Part shown: one piece after another, positions 10,456 to 22,559 of the stretch | Layout: every line of letters begins with the position of its first letter | How positions within the stretch are numbered: position 1 is the first letter of the stretch | NCBI GenBank assembly: GCA_028023455.1 | Contig: JAQFVV010000151.1 | Coordinates: 1,331,001 to 1,395,000 of the forward strand | DNA: 64,000 bases | Reading direction: 5' to 3' | From: Epiperipatus broadwayi | Lineage: Eukaryota; Onychophora; Udeonychophora; Euonychophora; Peripatidae | Notes under the pieces: generated by a model | Told to the model about the DNA's origin: nothing | The model's database searches: none | Seen by the model: the letters and a program-made list of their open reading frames with translations, nothing else | Translations under genes and position numbers: made by a program

Positions 10456-11506
10456 ATTTAATGATGATGTTCTATGTAAAATGTTAAAACAAATAATATT
10501 AACAGCAAGCAATGGCAGATTAACTTACTGCCTAAATATAATGGCATGCCTTTGGGAAAGAAGGCAAACATACATTTACGTACTAATTAAAAAATAACGG
10601 CGCAAGTAATGGTTTAAAAAAAAAGTCAAGTATAAGATGGATTTTTTTTTTTTTTTGCAGGAGTCGAGTAAAGAAAAGAAATAATGGATTGAATGGATTA
10701 AAATTAAGGGATCCTTTAATCTGCAATGGATTAACGATTGAAAATGATCGTGAATGGCTGAAATATAATGTCAAACATTTGTTTTTAAAAAAAATACTTA
10801 AGAAAGTATATAAATTATTCCTTTTATATAACGTATTAAATAACCACACCACCACACATTTTTTTTGAAATCAAATAATAGAGATACAATAAAAGACATA
10901 ACACCCAAAATGCATTTCATGCTGAACCAGCATACAATATTTATCAATAGTAAATTGTTACATTTAGGTTCACAAGTGTCAAACCTATTCCATTCACAAC
11001 TTTAGCAACATCCACTCTAGATACATATAGCAATGATTATCACTAATTATAGAACGTAATCATTCTTTACTCGCAAGTGCCGTTAAACATTGGTGTTCCA
11101 TCTGCAAGCATAATCTTATCCCAGCCACAAGATAAGAGTTTTTAAGGAAATAAGAGCGGCCTGTCATTTCCGAACTCAAATGTAATTATATGAGCCAATT
11201 TTAACGTGTCTAAAGGTGCGAACGTGAATTTATAAATCATTTCACTTTAAATCCATTTATTTTTAATACTCATATTAACACAGGTGCGGGTTTAATAAAT
11301 AAGAAAAAAACTGACATATTAGTCTTTAATTGAGATTTAAAATTTATGTCTGGGCTAAAAACAATCTAATTTAATAAATGATTAGAGATAATCATTATTA
11401 TATTTATCTAGAGGTATTGGTATTGAAGTTGGGGGTGGAGCAAGTGTAACAATTATTGATAAATACTTTACATATGATGAAAACATATATGAGAGATGGT
11501 AACCTG

Positions 11507-11545
11507 GGCCAACTGAAGAGTGCTGGTTTAGCATGAAATGAGGTC
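11507..11545 (+). ncRNA. Hammerhead motif (HF2 copy 3), degenerate ends
   Basis: The catalytic core letters are intact: CTGAAGA (11513-11519) and GAA (11535-11537). Helix II is GTGCT/AGCAT (11520-11524 with 11530-11534), closed by a G-U pair. Downstream, helix III is reduced and the strand after the GTC at 11543-11545 no longer pairs with CCAA upstream, so helix I is lost. It is a recognisable family member that is unlikely to cleave. Confidence 0.55.
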
Positions 11546-11663
11546 ATTTCTCTTTCATTGTATCTTTATTTACATGATTTCAAAAGAATGTATGGCGATG
11601 TGGAGGTTATTTAATACAGTTATAAAAGATATTACACATGGTAATGAAAAATGTGTAAAACTC

Positions 11664-11680
11664 GTGTGTGTGTGTGTGTT
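11664..11680. repeat. (TG)n microsatellite
   Basis: A short run of GT dinucleotides between the two direct repeats described around 11.3-11.8 kb. Confidence 0.8.
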
Positions 11681-12028
11681 TAATTTTAAAAAAAACAACA
11701 GACATATTAATCTTTAACTGATGTTTAAAGTTTACAACTGGGCTAGAAAGAATCTCTACTTCAATAAATGATTATTGATAATCATTACTGTATTTATCTA
11801 GAGTGGAGGGTGTCAAAATTGAGGTAGAGTAAGTATGACACAAAACTTGTTATCTTATAAATAAAAAAAATAGAATTTACTTTTAAATTAATACTATGTA
11901 CTATATCAAACAACATATAGCATTTATACTATTGGGCTAGCTACAAGCCAATTACTATCCAATATCAGTTGCAAACAATTACTATAGCAGGCAATAGCTC
12001 TTTCCTGAAGTTAAGGTACCAAATCAGG

Positions 12029-12143
12029 TCAAACATTGTTAGCCGAGAGGTCAGCGCAGCCGCCTTGCAAGCAAGCAGTTGGTTGTAGACGGTTGTTGCA
12101 GGTTCACCTCCTGGCCGCTGCTACGACATATGGGGGGGGGGGG
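12029..12143 (+). mobile_element. SINE-A copy with poly-G in place of the A tail
   Basis: Starts GTCAAACATTGTTAGCCGAG. The A-box-like segment is TTAGCCGAGAGGTCAGCGC and the B-box-like segment GGTTCACCTCC, as in a tRNA-derived Pol III promoter. The three other copies (23652, 23939, 47722) have ACATATGG followed by an A-rich tail. Here ACATATG is followed by about 12 G. Target-site duplication is not clear for this copy. Confidence 0.75.
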
Positions 12144-12149
12144 AATCAA

Positions 12150-14390
12150 CCATTGTGCTTGAAAGAATGCCAGTAAAATGTAAGGAGTGCAGATAGAATA
12201 GTTTCGTTCTTTAAGCCATCTGGACTTTATGTATCATGTAATATGAGTTTCTATTTCCACTGGCCTGCATTCACTCCAGTTTTTCAAGTAATTTCAACAT
12301 ATGAATTTTCTAAAGGTAAGCATAAACACTGGCTTAAACAACCAAGGTGCAATATTTTAATCAATCACTTTAGATATGCATTTTGAATAAGAAGAAATGA
12401 TGCTTTGTTTTGGCCGAGTCATGTGAAGAAGAATAACAAGCCTCCACATATTGAGCGAATTAAAACATTACATTGTCACTGTACTTATTAAATAGGATAT
12501 ACAAAAGTACCAAAAAAGATTTCAAAGGGAATGAGAGCAAGAATATGGCCTAGTGTGCAACTCATTACATGACTTCAAAGATATTTGGGCATACTGCCCA
12601 TTATTCTGAATAAAGACTTTTTTTTACAGTGAAAGTAATCACTTTCAACAGACTCCTCGGGCATCTAATAGACCCTGCATTTTGCAAAGCTTTTACCTAA
12701 TTATGGCAGTGAACACCTTTTCTAGCACAGATACAAAAAATAATCACATAGTTAGTTGTTCGGGAAATCAAGTAATGTTTCTACTTAAAAAAGCTGGCCA
12801 ATCGAGCAATCAATTTGATTTTCTTTTTAAATTTATGTTACTCTGCAAAGAGCAGATCCTGGAACTTTCAGTGTTCATCACTCATTCAACATGATAATAA
12901 ATAGAATAGTATTTTCCACATTTCCTATAGTTTTTGTCTAATTCTTTAATAGCAAAATATCAGTACTTAGATATTCATTCTGGATATCACTCTGCGCCTC
13001 AGAAAGAATTTACTCTATCAGTCCTTACAGTAGCTCATGCAAAAGCATTCCCTGGTAGCTTAAGAGAACTACCCTCATCTTTATCACTTATTTTTATAGT
13101 ATTGCTACTATCATATGATCGCCCATCTCATTCCTATTCCAGTAATAGTAATAAATACATAGATTTGTGCAGAGGTAATTGTCCTTAAGTCTTTCTCATC
13201 TGAGGTACCATGTGAGGGTAGTAAGGTATCAAATGGAGGACAGATGCTTTGGCTATGTATTCATTGTCATTATAATTACTGATATTTGCAAACATAGTCA
13301 TATATTTCAGATACACTTTTTCACAATAGATGGAACCTGTTATTAGGCAAAAAAAAAAAAAAACACAACACACTTGCACTGTAGCAAAAACTAATTTAGA
13401 AGAGAAAATGATAAAAAGAGAACTGAAATGAGAATCATTACTGGTCTGGTTAAAACATTATCAAGGAAGCTAAAAAAATAAAAAAATTATATTTGTATTT
13501 TTACCAAAATATAATACATTTATATATGCATGTTAATGAGAACACAATGATTCTCAACACTTATTTGAGGATTTCCTACCAATCACATACAAAAAATTTC
13601 TTTTACTCTTTTGAATGTCTGCCAACAGTATCAGAAAATCTTTAATCATTTAAGTCTGACAGTTTGGGCATGAACCTAAATTCTCTATGAAGGATTTTGT
13701 TTGTAACTCAGTAATTCTTTTGATTTTTATTTTGAAAATAAGAGTAAATGCTGCTATATTTTCTTAACTCTAAAAGTTTTAAAATCCCGATGTTTTCTCT
13801 AGATTTTGATTCTTTGCTTATTATCTTTTTATGCAACATTTGAAATTTATTTTAATATTGCTGCTAATCATGTCATGTACTTGTATTAGTTTGCACAGTG
13901 GCAAAAATGTGACTGACTCATGTGTCATTTGCCAGTAAGCACAAGAATCAGCTAACACCAACAACCTTTGTTCACATCAAAATACCTTTTTTTTAAAATT
14001 AGAAATTTAGTTGTGTGCAAATATTATTCAGGAAGCATAATTCAAGAAACCTTCAGCATTTTTATTTATTCCCCAATTCTATGGATAATCCAAATATGTT
14101 GATCTCAATGGGTTAAAAAATGCAGTGGCTGCTTTATAAACTGCCAAAATAAACTCGTTAGTCCATTAGAAAAACATTTAAACCATACTGCAACACATTG
14201 TAAAATTTATCTCTTTCAGCTTTATTTTCCATATTCAATGTTGATATGATAAATTCTGAAACTGCTACAAAATATGTCAATCAAATCTGTTTTGCATAAG
14301 TCTAATCTATGTAATTTATCCTCACAAATATATATATATCGCGTACAAATTTTTTTTGACAGCTTAGCTATTAACAAAACATTAATCCAA
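12150..14390. other. Unannotated region with some denser open frames
   Basis: Open frames of 70-84 codons at 12682-12894 and 12934-13188 lie in slightly less A+T-rich DNA. Their translations (e.g. QKEFTLSVLTVAHAKAF) match no family I recognise, and I see no splice-site pairs around them. They may be remnants of a transposon on either strand. Nothing else is supported. Confidence 0.3.
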
Positions 14391-14394
14391 TGAG

Positions 14395-14600
14395 GAAACA
14401 GATTCACCAGTGGTTCTATTAAGCCCTTCAATTCTGTTACCATAGCCATAAATTTACAATTTATTAACTATATAGTTCATAGTTTGGGTTTGCCCACATT
14501 TAAAAAAGATCGATGTCTGTTAAATTCCATTTATGAAGCAGATGAGCACAATGATGATAGATTGCAGTCTGATAATTATACATTTTCTGAGAAGCACCTT
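14395..14600 (-). repeat. Dispersed repeat, copy 2 of a pair
   Basis: Aligns with 8470-8660 (shared GATTCACCA, TTAAGCCCTTCAATTCTGTT, TGTTAAATTCCATTTATGAA). A minus-strand open frame of 75 codons overlaps it (14222-14449). It is not recognised and probably belongs to the same decayed element. Confidence 0.5.
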
Positions 14601-15379
14601 CACTTCTGACATCTGGTGGAGAAATATACAAAAGAAGAGAAAGTCAGCGTAAAAGAACAGACTTGAATGTATCAATACTGTTTCTTATAATAATATTTGA
14701 ATGTTCAAAAGTTTTAGTGTGGTAATTTTTTTCTCTGAAGAGACACTCAGTATCAACCAGCAAAATATGCTAGCGCTAAAAAAGTTGTCTGTAAAGTATG
14801 TACATTACAACTCTAAGTAATGCCAACCAGATTTTCAGGAAGGCTATTCCTAGAAATTAATTTTGTTCTAGCCTTAACTAAATGTGAAAGGATAATAGCC
14901 TTCTCATGACTTATTCTGTAATAGCATACCTTAGTGTTTAAAACTTAAGTCTCCACATAAATAACATACTTATGATTAAAGACAGCAAATTGAAAAAATA
15001 TATACATGCCTTGTTTAAAGATAAACAACGGATAGAACGGCAATAAGCAATAGTGAAGACTACCATATTATAATTGATATTTTTATTTTTATAGTCAATG
15101 CATAACATTTATTTGAAAGGAATCAACATTAATCTCACATCCTTATCCCTTAACTAATATAGTTAAACATTTGCACACCATCATTTAAAAAATTTAGAAG
15201 AGTCCAAAATGTTTTTAGAAAAATAAAAAATATAAGACGATTCAATGGATAGTCTAAGAGAAAAGTTGCTGAATGTTGCGAAAAGATGAGAGAACTGGAT
15301 CTGAAATAAATATAAAATTTCCCCTCAACCCTAGATTTGAAGGAAAAGATTTAATGATTCAAGAACAAATTGTCTTTAC

Positions 15380-15505
15380 CCCATTTTAGAGCCATCTACT
15401 GTTAAGCTTTAGTAATCAATGGATACCACATGGTATAATGTTAAAAATTCCCCATCTCCAAGCAGACCACTTTTTGACTACTGTCTTCATCATTAAAGAC
15501 TAGCA
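15380..15505 (-). repeat. Diverged HF1-like repeat
   Basis: Order of blocks as in HF1: GAGCCATCTACTGTTAAGCT, TAGTAATCAATGGATACCA, ATTCCCCATCTCCAAG, then a degraded ribozyme region (GACTACTGTCTTCATCATTA). The core is not intact. Confidence 0.5.
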
Positions 15506-16328
15506 TTCCAAGCTGCAAATAGTGCAATTATGTATCTAGAAACCATCATTAATTCCTTTTACTCAAGCTTATATTAGACAGCTAAAAAGTAGGGGGGGGT
15601 TAACTGTTCTTGGATACATCTAATAAATCACTTGGAGATCAATGTAATCAATGAATGATATGGCTCAATAACATAAAAAAGTAATCCACTTCATTCTCTT
15701 TGAGTGATTCATATAAGCCTGGGCAACCAATGAAATCCAGGTGATAGCATCAACTTGACCCCCGACTAGTTCCTGCCTGTTATAAGCTTTATAAGGAATA
15801 CGACTATAGAAGTATATATCCAATAATTACTCATGTCTGTATAAACAGAGATATATGAGTTAAATTAATGGTTACAAATAATGTAAGTTAAAGGATTGAG
15901 ATCATATTGACATTTTTTAAACTCTAAATAAAATGATTGTAGTAATTTCATCTCATCTAGCCGAAAACAAGAATTAAAAATTCATCTCACCAGTGACTCA
16001 CTCTTACTATTAATTATACTGAGTAGTTCAATGGCAAATTCGACAAAAATAGTAACTCATTTGTTTCAATATATGATTGCATAAAGTTAAATTTATATCA
16101 AACCAATAGAAATAGTACTGCTGTGCTTATTATTGCAAAACTTGAACATGCCTTGACGCCATGAATCTTCATACATAGATATGTACTCTACCTATCCAAA
16201 AACACAGTAGCTACACAAGAGAGTATACATTTGATTATCATCAATAATATTTTGCAATTGCTCTCCATCCTCCTAACTAGATTAATTCTAGTTTTTCAAT
16301 GTTAGAGCTATATATCCTAAACCTTATT

Positions 16329-16630
16329 AAAACAGGCAAAAGTCTCTATATGTATTGCCATTCAGTGCAAGCCAGAGTAATCAATGGATGCTAGAAGGCT
16401 TGTGCATAAAATCCCCATCTAGTGCCTACTCATCCAATATCCCCAGAGTAGTTTCTGGCTTGTGGCCTTCGTCAGTGCAGAGCCTTGGATTTGGGAGCAG
16501 TGTAACGAAACTAGTCTGGGGATATCGGATGGGTAGGCACTAGATGGGATTTTCTGCACAAGCCTTCTGGCATCCATTGATTACTCTGGCTTGTACTGAG
16601 TGGCAATACATATAGAGTTTTTCCTGTTTT
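16329..16630. mobile_element. HF1 foldback element (hammerhead on - strand)
   Basis: AAAACAGGCAAAAGTCTC at the left and an inverted end GAGTTTTTCCTGTTTT at the right. The arms are about 120 bp. Here the full hammerhead region belongs to the left arm (minus strand, about 16440-16482), and the right arm begins inside it at GAAACTAGTCTGGGGATAT. This is the mirror image of the 5861 copy, so each foldback copy keeps just one complete ribozyme region. Confidence 0.85.
16440..16482 (-). ncRNA. HF1 hammerhead motif, minus strand
   Basis: On the minus strand: CTGACGA, A, GGC-CACAA-GCC, A, GAA, then ACTACTC where the 5.9 kb copy has ACTAGTC. The single change breaks the helix III palindrome. Helix I residues (GGGGA side) are kept. 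It probably has reduced activity or none. Confidence 0.5.
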
Positions 16631-16634
16631 AATA

Positions 16635-18400
16635 ACAGTTATAAGCAAGCATAAGAAATGGTGATCATGTGATGTTTATTGGCTTATCCTAAACCTTAAT
16701 AATCTCTTACATCATTAAAATGCATTATAACATAAAATGATTACTTTAAATTTTAAAACAAAACTAAAGTTTTATCAAGAATTATAATAAAATAGAAAAA
16801 TTATATTTACATAATTATACAAGTTCCATAGCAGAAAATTAATTTATATGCTCAAATAAATTAATCTGAATAATTATCCCCCTATAAATATTTGTAGATC
16901 AAGATCAATGAATTAGATTATTCATTTATGTAAAGTTAGAATACAGAAATTCAAATACGTAATCAGCAAAAAAAAAAATTGCTTAAATAAAAATGTTAAT
17001 ACGAAAAGTATCAGAACTTAGAACGAATTTGATTCAGAAGCTTATTAAACAAACATAAGCGCTAGCAGTCGGAAAACGATTGTAAGTCTATTTAATAAAT
17101 ACTAATTTATAAACCAAATCAGATAAATCTTTAATCACCAAAAATATTTTCAAAGAATATTACGTAAGTACATTTAAATTGTCTATCTGATGGAGAGATT
17201 AGTTCAATTATGGAATTGAATACAACTAAATTATAACACCTGATCAGTGTCTGAGATAGCCTACCCATATACTAAACCTTTTTTTAAAATGCTGATTACA
17301 AATTTGCACTGCAATAAAAAATTGTACAAGAATATCCTATGCAATATGGGCGTATTCATAAATATATATATAAATGAGAGGATCCCATTGATCGAGTATT
17401 GTTTAACCAACCCCTAAAAATTTGACACCATCTATTTAATACTTGAATGGTCTACTATTCAGGAATTCATAAGAAGTTTAAGCACATGGAAATGAGAAAG
17501 TTGTGATCAATGGACCTTGAGTCTAATCAGCCATTTGAAGAACCTCATGCAAGAAATTGATTTACGATCACTTAAAAATAGTCATCATTTTTTAACCAAG
17601 AGAGAAAAGATAGCATAAAGAAAATATAAAAAAAATTATAATTTTAATTTACCATCTGATTATCAAATCTTATAATTCTCATTATATTATTGCTTTATAA
17701 ATTAATGTACAAATTTTAAACAAACAAAAATAAAACACCCTGTATTTTTCTTGTTAATTTGTCATCATTTCACATGAAAGTATTTTTAAAAAAATCTCAG
17801 CTTAGATAAGTGAGTAAAACATTTGTTTTGTTCTTCCCGCCAATTTTATTGTTTAATTCTTCCAAGCAACCTGACTATATTATAGTAAATACATTTTTAA
17901 AAATATTTTTAAAATGGATTATGATTAATCATTTGAAATATATTTCTGCTTTGTAATTAACTGTTTGTTTAAATTTTGGTAGTTAAAAAAAGAAAAAAAA
18001 AATCTTACTTAAAATTCGGAAAAATTAAAAGTCTCAGAACCGTTGACCATATGATGAAATGATTAGAAAATCATTCTATTCACTTATCTTCATACCCTTT
18101 CAATTTCTATCAATATTCAATTAAAAATCACTTTATCAACTTTTCAAAACTAAGTTGTTGAAAAAATGTAAATAATTACGATAGATATAAGCATATTTTT
18201 TGATATTTAATAAAAATAAATTTTCATTTATTTAATGTGTATCTTTTGTTGGTTTTAATATAAGTAATAACAACAATAAATTATTCAATTCCTTAGCTTA
18301 CACATCATTTGATAAAATAAAATTAACTCTCAAGCTTACGTAATTATATGAGTAGACCTGCTCGGAATTTTAATATATATATATTAATTACTCTGCCCGA
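16635..18400. other. A+T-rich DNA with no recognised feature
   Basis: Many poly-A and AT tracts. No coding-like stretch, RNA gene or recognised repeat family identified. Confidence 0.4.
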
Positions 18401-18401
18401 A

Positions 18402-18506
18402 GACAAGTTGAGTAAGTAAGCAAAGGAATCCTAAGACTATGTAATACTTAATCATTGCCAGTGATAGTTTGTGATTACTTGCCACTTACTTAACTCAATT
18501 TGTTTT
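18402..18506. repeat. Short inverted repeat, about 23 bp arms
   Basis: ACAAGTTGAGTAAGTAAG near 18402 is mirrored by CTTACTTAACTCAATTTGT near 18487, with about 60 bp between. It could be a small foldback element or a chance palindrome. No motif inside is recognised. Confidence 0.6.
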
Positions 18507-19091
18507 AGAATTTCAGTTTTATAGCTACATCAAAAATATAAACCCACTTCATAGAACAAACAACTGAATACATTGCTAAGACAATCTATAAGCAAAATCC
18601 TCAAACAACCAAACAAACCTGCAAACCCTGTCTATGTCCTGGAAGCTATGCTTGATTAATTTATATCAAAAATCATCACAGAAAAAAAGTTTCAGCCTTC
18701 TCAAAGTATAAATGCTTGATTTTATAGATTTTATGGATAATACATTTGATAGATAATAAATCAAGGATCAGGTGAGATTATCATTTCTATCTATCAAGGT
18801 GAACTAGCACTGTTTGCAGGTTTGGGGAGGATCTTGCAATTCTCAGAAATAAAAGAAATTCCCTGCATCATCAATCATTTAACAACCACTGCGAACCATC
18901 ACTGCAAAATCTAACTATATCATAACAACCATAAATCATATTGGATAAAACCAGTTGACAAACAGTATTTCAAGTCCTTTTTATTATTAAATTGACTTTA
19001 TCCACACTATTTTTTTTTTAAGTGGTACAAACTAATTATGAAGTTACCAAAATCTATTTAGCTAACTATCATGCTATCCCTCCCAAATTTA

Positions 19092-19216
19092 AAAACTAAT
19101 CTGGGAATATTAAATGAGTAGGCACTAGATAGAGATTTTATGCACGAACCTTCTTGCATCTATTATTGATTATTCAGGCTTGTACTAGCTGGCACATCTG
19201 TATGAATAGTTTGCTA
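19092..19216 (+). repeat. HF1 right-arm fragment
   Basis: Starts inside the ribozyme (AAACTAATCTGGGAATATTA) and continues as HF1: GAGTAGGCACTAGAT, ATTTTATGCACGAACCTTCT, TTGATTATTCAGGCTTGTAC, ending AATAGTTTGCTAC. The upstream half of the ribozyme is absent. Confidence 0.7.
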
Positions 19217-19320
19217 CTGTATTAACATAGGAAATGGTAATCATGTGATGTTTTAGAGGTTTTATAATTCACATCCTCTTAGTATTCATTTAATACTTAT
19301 AGTAATATATATATATATTG

Positions 19321-19415
19321 CAGCAAAGAACTTTATAATATAATGGTAGTGCATCTTCCTGTCAAGCCTACCCCCAGGTTCAAATCCAGCTCAGTAAATT
19401 TGAAATTTTTTTTTA
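19321..19415 (+). mobile_element. tRNA-derived SINE copy (SINE-B-like)
   Basis: AATATAATGGTAGTGCATC resembles a tRNA A-box region and GGTTCAAATCC is a near-perfect Pol III B box. About 33 bp separate them, and a T/A-rich tail follows. It does not fold as a normal tRNA, so I call it a SINE or tRNA pseudogene. Confidence 0.55.
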
Positions 19416-20757
19416 AGAGGTTTAGAATTTGCTTTTAAATAGTCAGTTCATAACCAACATATCTAATTATCTGATATTTGTCAATAAATAGTATCTGGTT
19501 CTTCTCTGCGGATTAACATAGGAATGGAAAAACGTTCAAGCTCTCATCACTCAGCCATTAGTGAGAACCAGACCACTAAGTACTACCTTCTTCAATATTC
19601 TTCTACAAGATATTGAAAAGACCTTGTTTCTGTCATTGAATTGTTTTGACTTTTTAGTTATAATGCAGAGGAAGATTTTAGGGTTAAAAATTTAAAAAAA
19701 AAAAAAGCTTTGGGGAACAGCATATAGAAGTAGTCGGCGTATATAATTTCACATTGTTTGCATTAAACAAAGCCACTTATTGAGAGTCTTTAAACAAACT
19801 CTGATTCTCAAACATAAAATAATTTTCCTGAAAAGTAGTCAGCCAGCATTGCAATGAATCTCACCTTCTTCATCTCCACAATATTTCAATTATTGTTTTG
19901 TTTTTTTTTTCTTTTTACCAAAAGAGCATATAGTATTGGGAAATATTTTTCAAAATTGTAACCTACTTTTGGGATTGTTGCTACTTTCAGCGACTCAGAA
20001 TTTCAGACCTCTTGCTTACAAATTACTTAAATCTCTAATTAGAACTACCATCTAATAAAATGTCTCTACTGATGTCATTCCTAAATAAACATTTGTTGAG
20101 AAAATTAACTAGAATCTTCTTAAAAAATTTAGACAAAGCTGCTAATATTAATTTAAAAGTTTGTACGATTTAAAAAATACGTTAAAAATTGTTTGCTATT
20201 TGCAATCTGGAAAAGGGCTATTTGCACAGGCAGAAAAAAAAAATACTACCATTTTATTTGATTAGACAGATTGTAATTATAAAAATGTACATTTAGTAAA
20301 TGATCCACGCCACAAAAAGATTAATAGATATGCTATGATATATCTGGATAAGAAGATAAAAACGGGCATTAAATTTGCAGTTTAGATAATGATAGAAAAC
20401 TAAAATTCCTCCCAGGTAAGATTCAAACATAAGATGCTTAAGTCTAATGGGCCTCCAGATCCATAATTTGTACTATTAGTTTATACACATTTTACATGGA
20501 TTTCTAATAAACTAGTTACACGCCATGATTGATAATAAACTATTGACAATTAAAAATTTAATATAAATAAATCTGAAGAGCTGTTAGTTCCTTCGACTGC
20601 CAAATTACATGAAAAAGTAGACAAATCATGTTACAGTATATATTATGCATTTAAAGATCAATCTCTATCTGATTTGGAGTATTGCCAATGATCCATGTGG
20701 ATGATTTATATTAATACTGTGATGGTGACTGATTTTCATATCATAGTACATATATTT

Positions 20758-21103
20758 AACATTACGATCGCTTATTACAAATTAGTCTATTTTTACATGG
20801 TCATATTTAATTGGTCCTCATTACAATATATGTTGAACCACTGTTACCTTTTCATAGATTATTAACGATGTTCTAACATTATGATCGCTTATTACAAATT
20901 AGTCTATTTTTCCATGGTCATATTTAATTGGTCCTCATTACAATATAAGTTGAACCACTGTTACATTTTTATAGATTATTAACGATGTTCTAACATTATG
21001 ATCGCTTATTACAAATTAGTCTATTTTTACTTGGTTATATTAAATTGGTCCCTATTACAATATAAGTTGAACCACTGTTACATTTTCATGGATTATTAAT
21101 TAT
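20758..21103. repeat. 117 bp tandem repeat, about 2.9 copies
   Basis: Units start at 20758, 20875 and 20992, each with AACATTA.GATCGCTTATTAC, TTGGTCCTCATTACAATATA and TTGAACCACTGTTAC. The units are more than 90% alike by eye. No coding frame is conserved. Confidence 0.9.
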
Positions 21104-21511
21104 GTTTCAAGACAGTCGAAGGTTATTTCTAAAATGGATGTATACTGCAGAGCAATTTGCCAATTTTTCATGAAATATAACAGGAGCAGTAAAAAAAATA
21201 TTCCATATGATGGTTACAGCTGACATTTCTTCAAATTTATTTGTATATAATAAAAATACATTAATCCATTTATTATTAATTAAAAATTTATTATATTTTG
21301 TTTCCACCATTAAAGTTATTCATTCCTGATCTTTATCTACCAGTATTCCTGTTTGGTGAAACTTCAATTATTATTTCATAACAAAAAAAAAAGACTGGAA
21401 TGTATTTTTAGTGAAATATCGTCTTGAAAATACTGTACATTTTTTATTTGCAGTTCTCAGAAATATAAACTAATCAGATGTCTTACTATATGTGCATTAA
21501 TATCTCCAGCC

Positions 21512-21610
21512 TTGTGTGCTTTGGTGCAATGGTAACATAATAGATTCCTTAGCTCAAGGTTAACGAAATCGTGGTTTGTACTTACTTATCCGATGCTGAG
21601 AAGTAAACAG
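21512..21610 (+). mobile_element. tRNA-derived SINE copy (SINE-B-like), degenerate
   Basis: Starts TGTGCTTTGGTGCAATGGTAAC, the SINE-B head. The B box and the GAGCAATAAAG tail are not clear (GCTGAGAAGTAAACAG is the nearest). It is an old copy. Confidence 0.45.
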
Positions 21611-22559
21611 TTTAATTATTTGTTGTTGTTTTTTATGAAACACAAATGGATATGTTAATTTTTGCTCACATTACCACTTTTAATTTTCTGAGTCAAAATT
21701 TTTTTATAATGAGAAAAATTAGATATCTTTGACTATGATTATTTTAAAAAAACATATTCACAATTAATGAAACTCTTTTCGCACACTAAATGAAATACTA
21801 ACAGAACTTTTATTTTTGAAAACAGAACAGTTTTCCGATAATTTAAAGGCATGATTGATAAGATGAGGCTTTACCTCACATTATTTAGATATCTGCAACT
21901 TCTAACTTTAATCATACTAAAATATAGGCAAAATTGGAAAAATGATTTATATTTTCAGATTTTTGTTTTTATCAGTACCTCCATTTCAAATTTATTGCAT
22001 TAAAACTATCTACCATTCTCATAAGATGTTAAAAATGAATGAAACCAAGTGCTACCTTGCTTGAGAGCAGTGTGATGAAAGGTAGTGAATGGTATGGCAT
22101 GAATATTCAGGTATTCGATATTTCAGCTCACCTGACGAGCAGAGATTGTTCATAAAATGCACACAATAGGAGAAATGATTTGGAATTTCTGTGCTGATGG
22201 TAATAGTATAGTGGAATTGAGCACTGATAAAAAAATATTAGAAATATGGGTAACATATTATGAGATTCCGTGGAAATTTTTAGAAGACCAGAATTTAAGC
22301 AAAATGAATAAATCTGAATATTACAAAAACTCTTTACTCAATCTTTTTCTCGTCACTAGCAATAATTTTAGTAAATTAATTCATCAAGAAACAGGAATAA
22401 TATACGAACTTAATGTCAATGTTTCTCATCTATGGTTAATCAAAATATTGATGATAAAAAAAAAAGGTACAAAAAACTATAAAGTATTTATACTTTTGCT
22501 ATTCCATACAATTTAGAAATGAACATAAAATGATCACCATTTCTTATGCTTGCTCTAGT

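Larger units (their letters stand above)
11292..11845 (+). repeat. Direct repeats flanking a hammerhead remnant
   Basis: About 155 bp at 11292-11455 recurs at 11690-11845: GACATATTA.TCTTTAA, CTGGGCTA.AAA, ATAATCATTA..TATTTATCTAGAG, and GTGGAG..AAGT. The repeats are offset by about 395 bp and a degenerate HF2 hammerhead lies between them. The layout (long direct repeats with a ribozyme between) looks like a partial tandem array of one unit. No coding content. Confidence 0.65.

Noticed and set aside
10246-10597. Overlapping open frames on both strands (88 and 65 codons)
   Set aside because: The region is a SINE-B copy; the frames are incidental.
10902-10935. Minus-strand GCTGGTTCAGCATGAAATGCAT resembling HF2 helix II and GAAA
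   Set aside because: The CTGANGA block is absent and neither helix I nor the HF2 flanks are recognisable. It may be a heavily decayed copy but is not supportable as a ribozyme.
22157-22516. 119-codon open frame, among the longest in the window (MHTIGEMIWNFCADG...)
   Set aside because: No recognisable family, K/N/I/L-rich composition as expected in A+T-rich DNA, and no flanking splice sites that make it an exon. A chance frame is the simpler reading.
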